DNA from: Archangium minus
GTDB taxonomy: Bacteria > Myxococcota > Myxococcia > Myxococcales > Myxococcaceae
Direction: 5' to 3'
DNA length: 64,000 nucleotides
Assembly: GCF_044360475.1 (NCBI RefSeq)
Contig: NZ_CP043494.1
Coordinates: 992,001-1,056,000, forward strand
Shown here: piece by piece, positions 43,680-52,149 of the stretch
Position numbering within the stretch: position 1 is the first letter of the stretch
How the letters are laid out: each line of letters opens with the position of its first letter
Position numbers and translations under genes: made by a program
Notes under the pieces: model-generated
The model's database searches: none
Told to the model about the DNA's origin: nothing
What the model saw: only the letters and a program-made list of their open reading frames with translations

Positions 43680-44465
43680 TCAGGATTCGACGGAAACCGT
43701 AACTTCTCCCAGGCCCTCCACCGTGAGGCGGACGCGGTCCCCGGCGTGGAGCATGTGTGCCGCGGTGGCGGCGCCGGAGAGCACGACGCTGCCGGCGGGA
43801 AGGGACAGCCCGCGCTGGTCCAGCAACTCGCACAGCTGAAGGATGGAGACGACCGGGTCCCCCGAGATGGCGTCCGAGCGCGCCGCCTGCACGCGCTCGC
43901 CGTTCACCTCCAGCACCATGTCGAGTCGGGGCAGATCCAACTCGCGAGGCGGACGCTCGGTGGTGCCGAGGACGAAGAGCGAAGAAGAGGAGTTGTCCGC
44001 CACCACGTCCGGCAGGGAGAAGTATTTGAAGCCGACGTAGCGCGAGTCGAGGATCTCCAGCGCCGCGAAGACGCTGGAGCAGGCCTCGAGCGCCTGCTCG
44101 CGGGTGATGCGGCCGCGCAGCTCGCGCGAGGTGCGGAAGGCGATCTCCGGTTCAATCTTGGGATGGATGGAGCCCTGGAGCCGGAAGGTGCCACCGGCGG
44201 GGATTTCCATCCGGTCCGTGAGGACGCCGTACACGGGCGAGTCCAGGTTCATCTGCCGGCGCTTGGCCTCGGAGGTGAAGCCCATCTTCAAGCCCACCAC
44301 CCGCTCGCCGCGCGAGGTGCGCAGGCGGATGCCCTCGGCCTGGATGGCGTAGGCGTCTGGGAGCGCGAGGTCCGGGTGCTGCTGGGTGAGGGGGGGAATC
44401 TCGCGGGCCTCCAGTCGGGCCTGATCCAGCAGCCGGGCCAGCTCTTCGTGCATGCGTGCCGTCAT
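43680..44465 (-). CDS. 4-oxalocrotonate decarboxylase (2-oxo-3-hexenedioate decarboxylase)
   Basis: 261 residues. Landmarks are VVGLKMGFTSEAK, PVYGVLTD, GSIHPKIEPEIAF (metal-binding Glu pair), and EILDSRYVGFKYF..VVADNSSSS, all matching XylI/DmpH-type decarboxylases more closely than the sister 2-oxopent-4-enoate hydratases. It turns 2-oxo-3-hexenedioate into 2-oxopent-4-enoate and CO2. That substrate is exactly what 2-aminomuconate deaminase (50182) yields, so this gene probably serves the kynurenine pathway although it lies 4 kb away on the opposite strand. ATG 44465 was chosen because GGAGAAGG precedes it. Confidence 0.8.
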   Translation of the reverse strand: MTARMHEELARLLDQARLEAREIPPLTQQHPDLALPDAYAIQAEGIRLRTSRGERVVGLKMGFTSEAKRRQMNLDSPVYGVLTDRMEIPAGGTFRLQGSIHPKIEPEIAFRTSRELRGRITREQALEACSSVFAALEILDSRYVGFKYFSLPDVVADNSSSSLFVLGTTERPPRELDLPRLDMVLEVNGERVQAARSDAISGDPVVSILQLCELLDQRGLSLPAGSVVLSGAATAAHMLHAGDRVRLTVEGLGEVTVSVES

Positions 44466-44540
44466 CGCCTTCTCCGAAGCAGGGGACGGCACGTTTTGCG
44501 CTGCCCCGGCCGGGAGTGCAAGGGCCGGGGCGACGCGGGC

Positions 44541-46013
44541 TCACACGGAGGCGCGCGGATCCATGATGGCGGACAGCTGCTTGGACAGCTCGATGAGCCG
44601 GGTGGCCGTCTGCAACGTCTGCGTGGAGCTGCCCTCGGCCTGACGCGCCGTCTGCGCCACCTCGAGGATGGCGGTGTTCACCTGCTCCACCGCCGTCGTC
44701 TGCTGCTGGGTGCTCAGCTCGATTTCCCGCGCCACGTCCAGGTTGGCGCGCACCAACTCGGCGATGCGCCGGAAGTTGCCGGCCACGTCGTTGAACTGCT
44801 GCGCGCTGCTCTGCACCGCCTTGGAGCCGTCCTCGGTGGCCATGATGGTGGTGTTGGAGGCGGCCCGAATCTCATCGATGAGCACGCGGATGTCCTTGGT
44901 GGCCCCACCCACGCGGTCCGCCAGCTTGCGGATTTCCTCGGCCACCACGGCGAAGCGCTTGCCGTGCTCACCGGCTCCGGCACTCTCGATGGTGGCGTTG
45001 ATGGCGAGGATGTTCGTCTGCTCGGCCAGCTCGTTGATGATGTCCAGGATGCCGCCGATCTCCTGCGAGCGCTTGCCCAGGTCCAGCATGTGGTTGACGA
45101 TGGCGTCCACCTGGCGGCGCACCGTGTCGATGGCATCCTGGGCCTGCTGCACCGTGGCGTTGCCGGTGCCGGCGGCGCCCGCGGTCTCGTCCGCCACGCG
45201 GGCCACCTGCTGCGCGCTGGAGGCGATCTGCCGCGAGGTGGACAGCAGCTCCTTGACGGTGGTGGAGATCTCCGTGGTGGCCGAGGCCTGCTCCCGCGCG
45301 CCCGTGGCCTGCTGCGAGGCCGCCGTCTGCAGCTCGGCCGAGGAGCCCTGCACCTGCGAGATGGCGGTGTTGAGCTTGTGCTTCAGGTTGTTGCCGACGA
45401 CGCTGGAGAGAATCAGGCTGATGCACATGAGCATGACGGCGCCGACGCCGAAGGACCAGCTGAACATGCGCGAGTCCTTCGCGAGGGTCTCCTCCCGCGC
45501 CGCGAGCAGCGTCTCCTCCACCCGGCGCATCTCCGCCACCATCTGACGCAGGCTCTCCCTCTGCTGGGTGGCCTCGGTGGTGTCGAGCGTGGACAGGGCG
45601 CTCTCCGCGCCCTGGGTACGGCGGAGCTCCGCGCTGTAGCGCAGGTGGGCCATCACCCGCCCGGCGAGCTCCCGCAGCGCCTCCAGGCTCTTGAGCTGCT
45701 CGGGGTTGTCGGAGATGTGTACGCGCAGCTTGGCGAACGCCTTCTCGAGCTGGACCTCGGCCTGGGCATGGGGCGCGAGGTAGGACGCGTTGCCGGTGAA
45801 GAAGTACCCGCGGTGCGCCGTCTCCGAGCCGTTGACCTGGGCGAGGATGTGCTCGAGCCCGTTGAGGGTTTCATTGCTCCGCTTCACGTCGGCGACGGAG
45901 GTCGTGAAGTCGTTGGTGCGCTGGGTGGTCCGGGTGATGAAGGTCCCGAGCAACACCGCCATCAGGATGAAGGTGAGCGCGAACTGCTGTCCCAGCGTCA
46001 ATTTCGAGAACAT
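44541..46013 (-). CDS. Methyl-accepting chemotaxis protein with CHASE3-like sensor
   Basis: 490 residues: a membrane helix (FALTFILMAVLLGTFI), a ~150-residue periplasmic four-helix domain of CHASE3 type (SETAHRGYFFTGN), a second helix (GVGAVMLMCISLILSSVV), then the MCP signalling domain with hairpin tip EIGGILDIINELAEQTNILAINA. It would control a CheA/CheW pathway acting on motility, fruiting or other outputs. No che genes are adjacent, so it is an orphan. It sits between the decarboxylase and the DUF1579 gene; a functional link to aromatic catabolism is possible but unproven. Confidence 0.9.
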   Translation of the reverse strand: MFSKLTLGQQFALTFILMAVLLGTFITRTTQRTNDFTTSVADVKRSNETLNGLEHILAQVNGSETAHRGYFFTGNASYLAPHAQAEVQLEKAFAKLRVHISDNPEQLKSLEALRELAGRVMAHLRYSAELRRTQGAESALSTLDTTEATQQRESLRQMVAEMRRVEETLLAAREETLAKDSRMFSWSFGVGAVMLMCISLILSSVVGNNLKHKLNTAISQVQGSSAELQTAASQQATGAREQASATTEISTTVKELLSTSRQIASSAQQVARVADETAGAAGTGNATVQQAQDAIDTVRRQVDAIVNHMLDLGKRSQEIGGILDIINELAEQTNILAINATIESAGAGEHGKRFAVVAEEIRKLADRVGGATKDIRVLIDEIRAASNTTIMATEDGSKAVQSSAQQFNDVAGNFRRIAELVRANLDVAREIELSTQQQTTAVEQVNTAILEVAQTARQAEGSSTQTLQTATRLIELSKQLSAIMDPRASV

Positions 46014-46210
46014 CGATCATCTCCCTGCTGGGGGGCGGAGCTCTCCACCAGCGGTTTTCCGGCATGAACTCTACGGCAGGCGCGGGCGGGGAGGGGTGCA
46101 CCTGGGAGTCACAGGGTTTTTTCGCCCCCCGTACGTCTTTTATCCTTGTCGGCAGGCTACTCTCCAGGCGACCAGGGTTCACCCCCCCAGGGTCCAGAGG
46201 AGGCTCTCAC

Positions 46211-46708
46211 ATGACGCGCCGTTCGTTCGAGGAGTCCAGGCAGGAGGGCGGCCTTCACCACCGGTTGGGCCAGCTCGTGGGGGAGTGGGAGGGCGTGACG
46301 CGGACGTGGTTCGAGGCGGACAAGCTCGCGGACGAGTCTCCCTGGCGGAGCACCATCCGCCCCGTGCTGGGGGGACGGTTTGTGGTGCATGAGTACGAGG
46401 GCACGTTCCAGGGCAAGCCGCTCGCGGGAATGGCCATCTATGGCTACCACCTTGACCCGGACCGCTTCGAGATGGCCTGGGTCGATACCTTCCACACCGG
46501 CACGGGCATCATGTTCTCGAAGGGCCCGAACGACGGCCGGGGCTACGGCGTCCTGGGCAGCTATGAAGCTCCGTCTGGCCCGCCCTGGGGCTGGCGGACC
46601 GACATCCAGCAGCCCGCGCCGGAGCAGCTGATCATCACCCACTACAACATCTCGCCCGAGGGTCAGGAGACCCGGGCGGTGGAGACGGTGTACCGACGGA
46701 AGCGGTAG
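46211..46708 (+). CDS. DUF1579 family protein
   Basis: 165 residues. The N-terminus HHRLGQLVGEWEGVTRTWFE, the WRSTIRPVLGGRFVVHEYEG segment and the later GYHLDPDRFEMAWVDTFHTG fit DUF1579, a lipocalin-like beta-barrel family of unknown role. No signal peptide. ATG 46211 has AGAGGAGG 7 bp upstream. The M48 peptidase gene starts 11 bp downstream, so they may be co-transcribed. Confidence 0.75.
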   Translation: MTRRSFEESRQEGGLHHRLGQLVGEWEGVTRTWFEADKLADESPWRSTIRPVLGGRFVVHEYEGTFQGKPLAGMAIYGYHLDPDRFEMAWVDTFHTGTGIMFSKGPNDGRGYGVLGSYEAPSGPPWGWRTDIQQPAPEQLIITHYNISPEGQETRAVETVYRRKR

Positions 46709-46719
46709 ATTGGCCGTGA

Positions 46720-48630
46720 ATGGAATTCTCCCGCGAGAAGTTTGATGCAGAGGTTGCCAGGCTTGAGCGCGTGGCGGCTCGCTCCCCGGGTGCCTACAAG
46801 CTGCGGGTGGTGCTGCTGGGCGCGCTCGGCTACGCCTACCTGCTCACCGGTCTGCTCTTCCTGTTGGGCATCATTGGTGGACTGGCGCTGCTGGCGAGTC
46901 ACGGCCGCAACATCATCACCGCGTTGAAGGTGGGCCTTCCCCTGCTCCTTCTCGTGGGGGCTGTGGGCAAGGCGCTCTGGGTTCGACTGTCCCCACCGGA
47001 GGGACGGGAGCTGCCGCGCGGGCCGGAGACGGAGGCGCTCTGGGCGGAGGTGGAAGCGGTGCGCCAGAAGCTCGGGGGCCCCGTCATCCACACGCTGCTC
47101 CTCAATGACGAGTTCAACGCGGCCATCGTTCAACTGCCGCGCTTCGGGTTGCTGGGGCCGACGAAGAACTACCTGGTGCTGGGGCTGCCGCTGATGCAGG
47201 CGCTCTCGCCCGAGCACTTCCGCGCGGTGCTCGCGCACGAGTTCGGCCACCTCTCCGGGGCTCACGGTCGCACGAGCGCGTGGGTGTACCGGGTGCGCCG
47301 CACGTGGGGCCAGGTGCACGAGACGCTCGAGCAACAGGAGGGGTGGGGCGTGGCCATCTTCACCCGCTTCTTCCGCTGGTACGCGCCCTTCTACGCGGCC
47401 TACTCCTTCGTTCTCGCGCGCTCCAATGAGTACGAGGCGGATCGTGCCTCGGCCGACGTGGTGGGACGTGCCACGGCCGCCGATGCGCTGGTGGCGGGGG
47501 AGCTGCGGCACGCACAGCTCGAGGAGCGCTTCTGGTCCTTGATGAACGAGCGCGCCACGCGCGAGCCGGAGCCGGCCCGGCCCCACTCGGAGATGGCGGC
47601 GGCGCTCAAGAGCGAGCTGGAGCCAACGCTGGCGCGGAAGTGGCTCGACAGGGGGCTGGCGCGTAGCACCGATAGCACGGATACGCACCCCTGCCTGCGT
47701 GACCGGGTTTGCGCGCTGGGCGAGGAGCCACGCTTGCCTGGACGGCTCGAGCGGAGCGCGGCAGAGACGCTGCTGGGAGCCGCGCTGCCTACCTTCGCCG
47801 CGGAGCTGGATGGTGGCTGGCGCGCATCCGTGACGGAGAAGTGGACGCAGGCCTACGGCCGCGCGCAGGAGGGCCGCAAGCGGCTCGCGGAGTTGGAGTC
47901 GCGCAGCCCCGAGGCGCCGCTCTCGTTGGAGGAGGAGTGGGAGCGTGCCTCGTTGACCGAGGACTACCGTGATGCCGAGGCCGCCCTGCCCCTCTTCCGG
48001 CGGCTGCTCGAACGTTCACCCGGCCATGTCAGCGCACACTTCGCGTTGGGCCGGTTGCTGCTGGCGCGCGGAGAGGAAGCGGGGCTCGGTCATCTGGAGG
48101 AGGCGATGAAGCGCGATACCGACGCCATCCTCCCTGCATGCGAGCACGCCATGCATTGGCTCGAGGCGCATGGCCGCGAGGAGGAGGCGCGCGCCTGGCG
48201 TACCCGTGGCGAGACCTGGGCACGGACGATGCACGAGTCGAAGGAGGAGCGTGACTCGTTGCGCAAGAGTGACACGTTCGAGCCGCATGGCCTGACGGAG
48301 GCGGAGCTGCAAATGGTGGTCGCGCAGCTGCTGGGTGGCTACCCGCGGGTGAAGAAGGCGTGGATGGTGCGCAAGTCGGTGAAGCACTTCCCGGAGCGGC
48401 CCCTCTACGTGCTCGGGATTGAGTTCAGCGGGGGCTGGAACATGGACGAAGCCAACTCGGAGCTCATCCGGCAGCTCTCCCAGCTGCTCACGCTGCCCGG
48501 CGAGTGCTTCGTCGTGAATCTCAACAACCGCGACAACGCGCCGCTCCCCGAGCGTCTGCGGGGCGTGGCGGGCCAGGCCTTCTTCGAGCGCGAACGCTTC
48601 GCCCTGGGCGGAGAGAGCTCCGCGGCCTGA
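46720..48630 (+). CDS. M48-family membrane metallopeptidase with C-terminal TPR-like region
   Basis: 636 residues. Two membrane helices near the N-terminus (VVLLGALGYAYLLTGLLFLLG and ITALKVGLPLLLLVGAVG) are followed by the zinc motif HEFGH near residue 173 in VLAHEFGHLSGAH, with a third ligand in SNEYEADR. This is the HtpX/Ste24 type (M48). A region with helical-repeat character (LFRRLLERSPGHVSAHFALGRLLLARGEEAGL) follows. It is likely to cleave membrane proteins or act in quality control, with the repeats binding partners. A preceding overlap with the DUF1579 gene is absent; the gap is only 11 bp. Confidence 0.85.
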   Translation: MEFSREKFDAEVARLERVAARSPGAYKLRVVLLGALGYAYLLTGLLFLLGIIGGLALLASHGRNIITALKVGLPLLLLVGAVGKALWVRLSPPEGRELPRGPETEALWAEVEAVRQKLGGPVIHTLLLNDEFNAAIVQLPRFGLLGPTKNYLVLGLPLMQALSPEHFRAVLAHEFGHLSGAHGRTSAWVYRVRRTWGQVHETLEQQEGWGVAIFTRFFRWYAPFYAAYSFVLARSNEYEADRASADVVGRATAADALVAGELRHAQLEERFWSLMNERATREPEPARPHSEMAAALKSELEPTLARKWLDRGLARSTDSTDTHPCLRDRVCALGEEPRLPGRLERSAAETLLGAALPTFAAELDGGWRASVTEKWTQAYGRAQEGRKRLAELESRSPEAPLSLEEEWERASLTEDYRDAEAALPLFRRLLERSPGHVSAHFALGRLLLARGEEAGLGHLEEAMKRDTDAILPACEHAMHWLEAHGREEEARAWRTRGETWARTMHESKEERDSLRKSDTFEPHGLTEAELQMVVAQLLGGYPRVKKAWMVRKSVKHFPERPLYVLGIEFSGGWNMDEANSELIRQLSQLLTLPGECFVVNLNNRDNAPLPERLRGVAGQAFFERERFALGGESSAA

Positions 48631-48660
48631 CGAGCGCGCCGTGGGACTCCAGAAGTGAAC

Positions 48661-48691
48661 GTCACGGGTTTCCTCCTGGGGTGACCGTGAC
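48661..48691. promoter_or_regulatory. Inverted repeat upstream of the kynurenine operon
   Basis: GTCACGG (48661-48667) and CCGTGAC (48685-48691) are exact reverse complements 17 bp apart, overlapping the shorter palindromes GTGAACGTCAC and GGTGACC. They lie about 50 bp before the start of the first gene (48743). They may form an operator for a repressor; no regulator gene is present nearby. Seen only as symmetry in the DNA. Confidence 0.4.
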
Positions 48692-48742
48692 CGGGGGCCG
48701 TGCTATTCCGGCGCCCGGCTGGCCCGAGAGGAGGATTCGCGC

Positions 48743-50185
48743 GTGGAGAAGGTCCTCAACTATATCGGTGGGGAGCTGGTACCGCCGAGCTCGCAGGTCT
48801 GGTTCGACAAGCCCGATCCCGCTACGGGGGAGCCCTCTACCCGGGTTCCCGACTCGGACGAGGCGGACATCCGGCGCGCCGTGGAAGCAGCCCGGAAGGC
48901 CTTCCCGGCCTGGGCCGCCACCCCGGCGACCGAGCGGGCACGATTGCTGCGCCGCGTCGCGGACGCGATTCGCTCCCGAATGGAAGCCTTCGCCCGTGCC
49001 GAGGCCATCGACACCGGCAAGCCGCTGGGGGTGGCGTCCACCGTGGACATCCCCCGGAGCATCCTCAACTTCGAGTTCTTCGCGGACGCGGTGACGCAGT
49101 TCTCCTCGGAGGCGCACGTCACGGATGGCGGGGCGCTCAACTACACCCTGCGCACGCCGCTGGGCGTGGTGGGGTGCATCTCCCCGTGGAACCTGCCGCT
49201 GTACCTGCTCTCTTGGAAGATCGCCCCCGCGCTGGCCATCGGGAACTGCGTGGTGGCCAAGCCCTCCGAGGTGACGCCGATGACGGCGTACCTGCTCGCG
49301 CAGGTGTGTCGCGAGGTGGGGCTGCCTCCGGGGGTGCTCAACATCGTCCATGGCTACGGCGCCAAGGTGGGCGCCGCGATGAGCAGCCATCCGGAGATCA
49401 GCGCCATCTCCTTCACCGGCAGCACGCGCACGGGCGCGGAGATCGCTCGTACCGCCGCGCCGCTCTTCAAGAAGCTCTCGCTGGAGATGGGGGGCAAGAA
49501 CCCCAACGTCATCTTCGCCGACTGCGACTTCGACGAGGCGTTGGCCACGACGGTGCGCTCATCCTTCTCCAACCAGGGGCAGATCTGCCTCTGCGGCTCG
49601 CGCATCTTCGTGCAGGCCCCCATCTACGAGCGCTTCAAGGAGGCGCTGGTGGCACGCACGCGGGCGCTGAAGGTAGGCGACCCGCTGGAGCCGGGGACGG
49701 AGCAGGGAGCACTGGTGTCCCCGCAGCACTTCGAGAAGGTGATGGGCTACATCGACCTGGCCCGGCAGGAGGGAGGCCGCGTCCTTACCGGAGGCAAGCG
49801 CGCACAGGTGCCGGGTCGCTGCCAGGGCGGCTGGTTCGTGGAGCCCACGCTCATCGAGGGCCTGGACCACGCGTGCCGCACCAACCAGGAAGAGATCTTC
49901 GGCCCGGTGGCCACGCTTACCCCCTTCGAGAAAGAGGAGGAGGTGCTCGCCTGGGCCAACAGCACGCGCTACGGGCTGGCGGCGAGCGTGTGGACGCGAG
50001 ACGTGAGCCGGGCGCACCGCTTCGCGGCGAAGCTGGAGAGCGGCATCGTCTGGGTGAACTGCTGGATGTTGCGAGACCTGCGCACGCCGTTTGGCGGAGT
50101 GAAGGACTCGGGCGTGGGCCGGGAGGGAGGCTGGGACGCGCTGCGCTTCTTCACCGAGCCCAAGAACGTGTGCGTGAAGCTATGA
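48743..50185 (+). CDS. nbaE: 2-aminomuconate 6-semialdehyde dehydrogenase
   Basis: 480 residues, an NAD-dependent aldehyde dehydrogenase with catalytic Cys282 in NQGQICLCGSRI and Glu in LEMGGKNPN. The stretch EKVLNYIGGELVPP at the start and the short overall length are as in AmnC/NbaE-type enzymes. It oxidises 2-aminomuconate semialdehyde to 2-aminomuconate. The assignment rests mainly on the operon, which contains ACMS decarboxylase (the substrate producer) and 2-aminomuconate deaminase (the product user). GTG 48743 with AGAGGAGG 8 bp upstream starts the operon. Overlaps the next gene by 4 bp. Confidence 0.85.
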   Translation: MEKVLNYIGGELVPPSSQVWFDKPDPATGEPSTRVPDSDEADIRRAVEAARKAFPAWAATPATERARLLRRVADAIRSRMEAFARAEAIDTGKPLGVASTVDIPRSILNFEFFADAVTQFSSEAHVTDGGALNYTLRTPLGVVGCISPWNLPLYLLSWKIAPALAIGNCVVAKPSEVTPMTAYLLAQVCREVGLPPGVLNIVHGYGAKVGAAMSSHPEISAISFTGSTRTGAEIARTAAPLFKKLSLEMGGKNPNVIFADCDFDEALATTVRSSFSNQGQICLCGSRIFVQAPIYERFKEALVARTRALKVGDPLEPGTEQGALVSPQHFEKVMGYIDLARQEGGRVLTGGKRAQVPGRCQGGWFVEPTLIEGLDHACRTNQEEIFGPVATLTPFEKEEEVLAWANSTRYGLAASVWTRDVSRAHRFAAKLESGIVWVNCWMLRDLRTPFGGVKDSGVGREGGWDALRFFTEPKNVCVKL

Positions 50186-50613
50186 GCCATTCCGAGCGAG
50201 TCGATTCCCAGAAGGCCCCAGAGCCAGTGGGCCTCTATCCCCACGCCCGGCGCGTGGGCAACCTGCTGTTCCTCTCCGGCGTGGGGCCGCGCGAGCGGGG
50301 GAGCAAGAAGATCCCCGGCGTCGAGCTGGACGCTCAGGGGAACATCGTCTCCTACGACCTCGAGACGCAGTGCCACTCGGTGTTCCGCAACGTGCGCTAC
50401 ATCCTGGAGGAGGCGGGCTCTTCGTGGGACAGGCTGGTGGACGTGACGGTGTACCTCACGGACATGAAGAAGGACTTCCCCACGTACAACCGCCTGTGGG
50501 CCGAGTACTTCAAGGATGTCCCCACACCGCCGTGCCGCACGACGCTCGGAATCACCGCATTGCCCACGCCCATCGCCATCGAACTGAAGTGCATCGCCAC
50601 CATTGGGGACTGA
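50182..50613 (+). CDS. nbaF: 2-aminomuconate deaminase (RidA family)
   Basis: 143 residues of the RidA/YjgF fold, with GLYPHARRVGNLLFLSGVGPRE at the start, VTVYLTDMKKDFPTYN and the C-terminal PTPPCRTTLG..IAIELKC. In aromatic degradation clusters such proteins deaminate 2-aminomuconate to 2-oxo-3-hexenedioate and ammonia. The SGVGPRERG segment fits the AmnD/NbaF branch rather than general RidA. ATG overlaps the dehydrogenase stop by 4 bp; the next gene starts one base after its stop. Confidence 0.82.
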   Translation: MSHSERVDSQKAPEPVGLYPHARRVGNLLFLSGVGPRERGSKKIPGVELDAQGNIVSYDLETQCHSVFRNVRYILEEAGSSWDRLVDVTVYLTDMKKDFPTYNRLWAEYFKDVPTPPCRTTLGITALPTPIAIELKCIATIGD

Positions 50614-50614
50614 G

Positions 50615-51139
50615 ATGAGCCGACTGCAGCCTCTCAATTTCAAGAAGTGGATTGACGAGCACCGCCACCTGCTCAAGCCCCCCGTGGGCAACCAGATGGT
50701 GTGGCAGGACCGTGACTTCATTGTGATGGTGGTGGGTGGGCCTAACTCGCGCACCGACTTCCACATCGACGAGAGCGAGGAGTTCTTCTACCAGGTGGAG
50801 GGGGACATCACCCTGCGGGTCATCGAGGACGGCAAGCCCCAGGACATCCCCATCCGCGAGGGGGAGATCTTCCTCCTGCCGCCGAAGGTGCCGCACTCAC
50901 CGCAGCGGCCGGCGGGGACGGTGGGCCTGGTCATCGAGCGCAAGCGGCGCGAGGGCGAGCTGGACGGGTTCGCCTGGTACTGCCCCAAGTGCAACCACAA
51001 GCTGTATGACGAGTACCTCCAGGTCACCAACATCGTCACCCAGCTCCCGCCCATCTTCGACCGCTTCTACGGCAACCCCGAGCACTGCACCTGCAAGCAG
51101 TGCGGCTTCCAGATGACGCGGGAAAAGCGTGCGTCATGA
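50615..51139 (+). CDS. nbaC: 3-hydroxyanthranilate 3,4-dioxygenase
   Basis: 174 residues. The cupin iron ligands are in TDFHIDESEEFFYQ, and the C-terminal rubredoxin-like CPKC and CKQC pairs bind a second iron, as in the bacterial enzyme. It opens the ring of 3-hydroxyanthranilate to 2-amino-3-carboxymuconate semialdehyde. ATG 50615 follows the preceding stop directly. It overlaps the decarboxylase gene by 4 bp. Confidence 0.95.
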   Translation: MSRLQPLNFKKWIDEHRHLLKPPVGNQMVWQDRDFIVMVVGGPNSRTDFHIDESEEFFYQVEGDITLRVIEDGKPQDIPIREGEIFLLPPKVPHSPQRPAGTVGLVIERKRREGELDGFAWYCPKCNHKLYDEYLQVTNIVTQLPPIFDRFYGNPEHCTCKQCGFQMTREKRAS

Positions 51140-52149
51140 AGATCGACATCCACACCCACCTGCTGCCGCCCGAGCTGCCACGCTTCGCCGAGCGTTACGG
51201 CTACGGCGGCTTCATGACGCTGGAGCACCACGCGCCGTGCCGGGCACGGATGGTGCGCGATGACGGGAAGTTCTTCCGCGAAATCGAGAGCAACTGCTGG
51301 GATCCGGTGAAGCGCATCGAGGAGTGCGATGCGTGCGGCGTCAGCGTGCAGGTGCTGTCCACGGTGCCAGTGATGTTCGGCTACTGGGCGAAGCCGGAGC
51401 ACGGGCTGGACCTGTCGCGCTTCCTCAATGACCAGCTCGCCTCGGTGGTGCGGGCGCACCCCAAGCGCTTCGTGGGCCTGGGCACGGTGCCCCTACAGTC
51501 CCCGGAGCTCGCCGTGCGCGAGCTGGAGCGCTGCATGCGCGAGCTGGGGATGGCGGGCGTGCAGGTGGGCTCGCACGTCAACGGCCTCAACCTGGGAGAG
51601 CCGGAGCTGTTCCCCTTCTTCGAGGCCGCCGCGGACCTGGGCGCCGCCATCTTCGTCCACCCCTGGGACATGCTGGGCGAGGCGCGGATGAAGAAGTACT
51701 GGATGCCGTGGCTCGTGGGCATGCCCGCCGAGGTGGCACTGGCCATCTGCTCGCTCCTCTTCTCCGGCACGCTGGAGAAGCTGCCGAAGCTGCGGCTCGC
51801 CTTCGCGCACGGCGGTGGCGCCTTCCCGGGAACCTTCGGCCGTATCGAGCACGGCTTCCAGGTGCGGCCGGACCTGGTGGCGGTGGACAACCCCGTGTCG
51901 CCTCGCGACTACCTGGGCCGCTTCTGGGTGGACTCGCTGGTGCATGACCCGGACATGCTGCGCTTCATCGTGCGGCTGTTCGGCCCGGAGAAGGTGGCCC
52001 TGGGCAGTGACTATCCGTTCCCGCTCGGCGAGGACCGGCCGGGCGCATTGGTGGAGTCTCTGGTGGACTTCGATGCCGCCACCCGGGAAAGACTGTTGTG
52101 GCGTAACGCGCTCGAGTGGCTCGGGCGTTCGTCCGAGGAGTTCAAGTAG
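51136..52149 (+). CDS. nbaD: 2-amino-3-carboxymuconate 6-semialdehyde decarboxylase (ACMSD)
   Basis: 337 residues, amidohydrolase-fold zinc enzyme. Metal ligands appear as DIHTHLLPP at the N-terminus, a middle FVHPWD, a later FAHGGG and ALGSDYPFP. ACMSD diverts the ring-opened product away from quinolinate/NAD and into catabolism. Its presence therefore suggests breakdown rather than NAD synthesis. ATG 51136 overlaps the dioxygenase gene by 4 bp and the kynureninase ATG follows its stop without a gap. Confidence 0.95.
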   Translation: MKIDIHTHLLPPELPRFAERYGYGGFMTLEHHAPCRARMVRDDGKFFREIESNCWDPVKRIEECDACGVSVQVLSTVPVMFGYWAKPEHGLDLSRFLNDQLASVVRAHPKRFVGLGTVPLQSPELAVRELERCMRELGMAGVQVGSHVNGLNLGEPELFPFFEAAADLGAAIFVHPWDMLGEARMKKYWMPWLVGMPAEVALAICSLLFSGTLEKLPKLRLAFAHGGGAFPGTFGRIEHGFQVRPDLVAVDNPVSPRDYLGRFWVDSLVHDPDMLRFIVRLFGPEKVALGSDYPFPLGEDRPGALVESLVDFDAATRERLLWRNALEWLGRSSEEFK

